Source: Erysipelotrichaceae bacterium OPF54
Lineage (GTDB): Bacteria; Bacillota_I; Bacilli_A; Erysipelotrichales; Erysipelotrichaceae
Length of the DNA: 64,000 bases
Reading direction: 5' to 3'
Assembly: GCA_022834735.1 (NCBI GenBank)
Contig: BQKD01000001.1
Location: 845,659 to 909,658, forward strand
Below the pieces are notes generated by a model, which was given only the letters and a program-made list of their open reading frames with translations, did not search any database and was not told the DNA's origin. Every line of letters starts with the position of its first letter. Within the stretch, counting starts at the first letter, position 1. Shown here in pieces: positions 63,323-64,000 of this stretch. Position numbers and translations under genes: made by a program.

Positions 63323-64000
63323 GTGAATAATAAAATGGAAAAATTCGCGAACAGCGGATTGATAAAAACGATGCAGGAACTCAGCCTGAAGCTCTCTCGA
63401 AGTCCGGCCTTTTCCACCATCAGCCAGGGCATGGGAGGCACAATGGGACTCATCATGATCGGCGCTGTTGTGCAGATCCTCTGCGCTCTTGGCCAAATGG
63501 CATTTGGCTGGAGCCCCGGCCATCCCATCTATGATGTGCTTTACATGCCGTATGAGCTGACCATGGGGCTGCTCGGCCTGTTCATGGCCTTTACCCTTGC
63601 TTACAGTTATGCCAGACGACTGGGTGTCAATGCGCAGATCCAGTCCGGATTTACTTCGATCGTATGTTTTATCCTGATCTGCTCTCCTCTGGTCTCAGCC
63701 ACCAGCAGCAATGGAATCACGATCCGGGCCATCAATGTTTCAGCTCTGGGAGCCAACGGAATATTCTGCGCCATCCTGATCGGGCTGCTTTCTGTACGGA
63801 TCAGCAAATTTGCGATCGATCACAACTGGATCATCCGGATGCCGGATGTCGTTCCGGAAGGCATCTTGAACAGCTTTAATTCGATCATACCTTCCGGTCT
63901 CAATATCCTTTTATGGTACGGACTCTCTCTGATCATATTCCGGTTTACAAACGGAGCCATGACGCTCGGCACACTGATCACCACGATCATTGCCACACCG
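63323..64000 (+). CDS. PTS IIC component, lactose/cellobiose family (3' end outside window)
   Basis: The frame is open from GTG 63323 (AGGAGG nine bases before; an ATG at 63335 is an alternative) to the right edge without a stop. The N-terminus MEKFANSGLIKTMQELSLKL is followed by SPAFSTISQGMGGTMGLIMI and several membrane helices, typical of the CelB-like IIC group. At least 226 residues are in view. It belongs to the PTS operon starting at 62689. Confidence 0.9.
   Translation, partial: MNNKMEKFANSGLIKTMQELSLKLSRSPAFSTISQGMGGTMGLIMIGAVVQILCALGQMAFGWSPGHPIYDVLYMPYELTMGLLGLFMAFTLAYSYARRLGVNAQIQSGFTSIVCFILICSPLVSATSSNGITIRAINVSALGANGIFCAILIGLLSVRISKFAIDHNWIIRMPDVVPEGILNSFNSIIPSGLNILLWYGLSLIIFRFTNGAMTLGTLITTIIATP

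Overview
The window looks like a chromosomal segment from a gut-associated, low-to-moderate GC Gram-positive (Bacillota, most likely the Erysipelotrichia/Coprobacillaceae side). This rests on a T-box-controlled thrS, an ezrA-nifZ-thiI cluster as in Bacillus, a zinc-independent RpsD with a long leader, a YfmF/YfmH peptidase pair, a DUF815 ATPase, many PTS sugar operons with CcpA-type (cre) sites, and a bile salt hydrolase. No rRNA or tRNA genes and no CRISPR array were seen. The taxonomic call is inference from gene content only.

Layout. 1-8.96 kb: the end of a Zn/Cd-type P-type ATPase, a pRiA4b ORF-3-like protein, T-box + thrS (without a TGS domain) overlapping an orphan substrate-binding lipoprotein, an unknown 153-aa gene under a promoter with a perfect operator-like palindrome, and a three-gene ABC exporter. 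8.98-19.9 kb: threonine dehydratase, DUF815 ATPase, a 6-phospho-beta-glucosidase with a cre site on its promoter, YgiQ-ECF S component-DUF4430, and the ilvB-ilvN-ilvD operon. 20-30 kb: dITPase-TrmL-membrane protein, a secreted cell-wall-binding NlpC/P60 protein, YfmF/YfmH, and a LacI-regulated locus with a PTS IIA-IIC-IIB permease and an endonuclease/phosphatase-family protein. 30-37.5 kb: housekeeping genes (rpsD, ezrA, nifZ-like, thiI, rlmA-like, rlmD-like).

37.5-51.5 kb is an accessory, partly decayed region. It holds an SDR gene with a cre site, a shared intergenic repeat, a RhuM remnant, a second SDR gene split by a 3,321-bp four-gene transposon, GNAT remnants, an M81 peptidase, a frameshifted Fic gene and several unknown genes. 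The transposon (39552-42872) is the most notable find. It has TGTAG...CTACA ends, an 8-bp target duplication whose removal restores the SDR reading frame exactly, a DDE integrase, an ExeA/TniB-like ATPase, a zinc-ribbon/HTH protein and a small unknown protein.

51.5-64 kb: AzlCD amino-acid exporter, a PadR-DUF4097 module, bile salt hydrolase, and a RpiR-regulated beta-glucoside locus (PTS IIC and two different GH1 enzymes, one with a phospho-type and one with a non-phospho-type active-site loop). A damaged aldo-keto reductase, a truncated IS4 transposase, and a PTS IIA-IIB-IIC operon running off the right edge follow.
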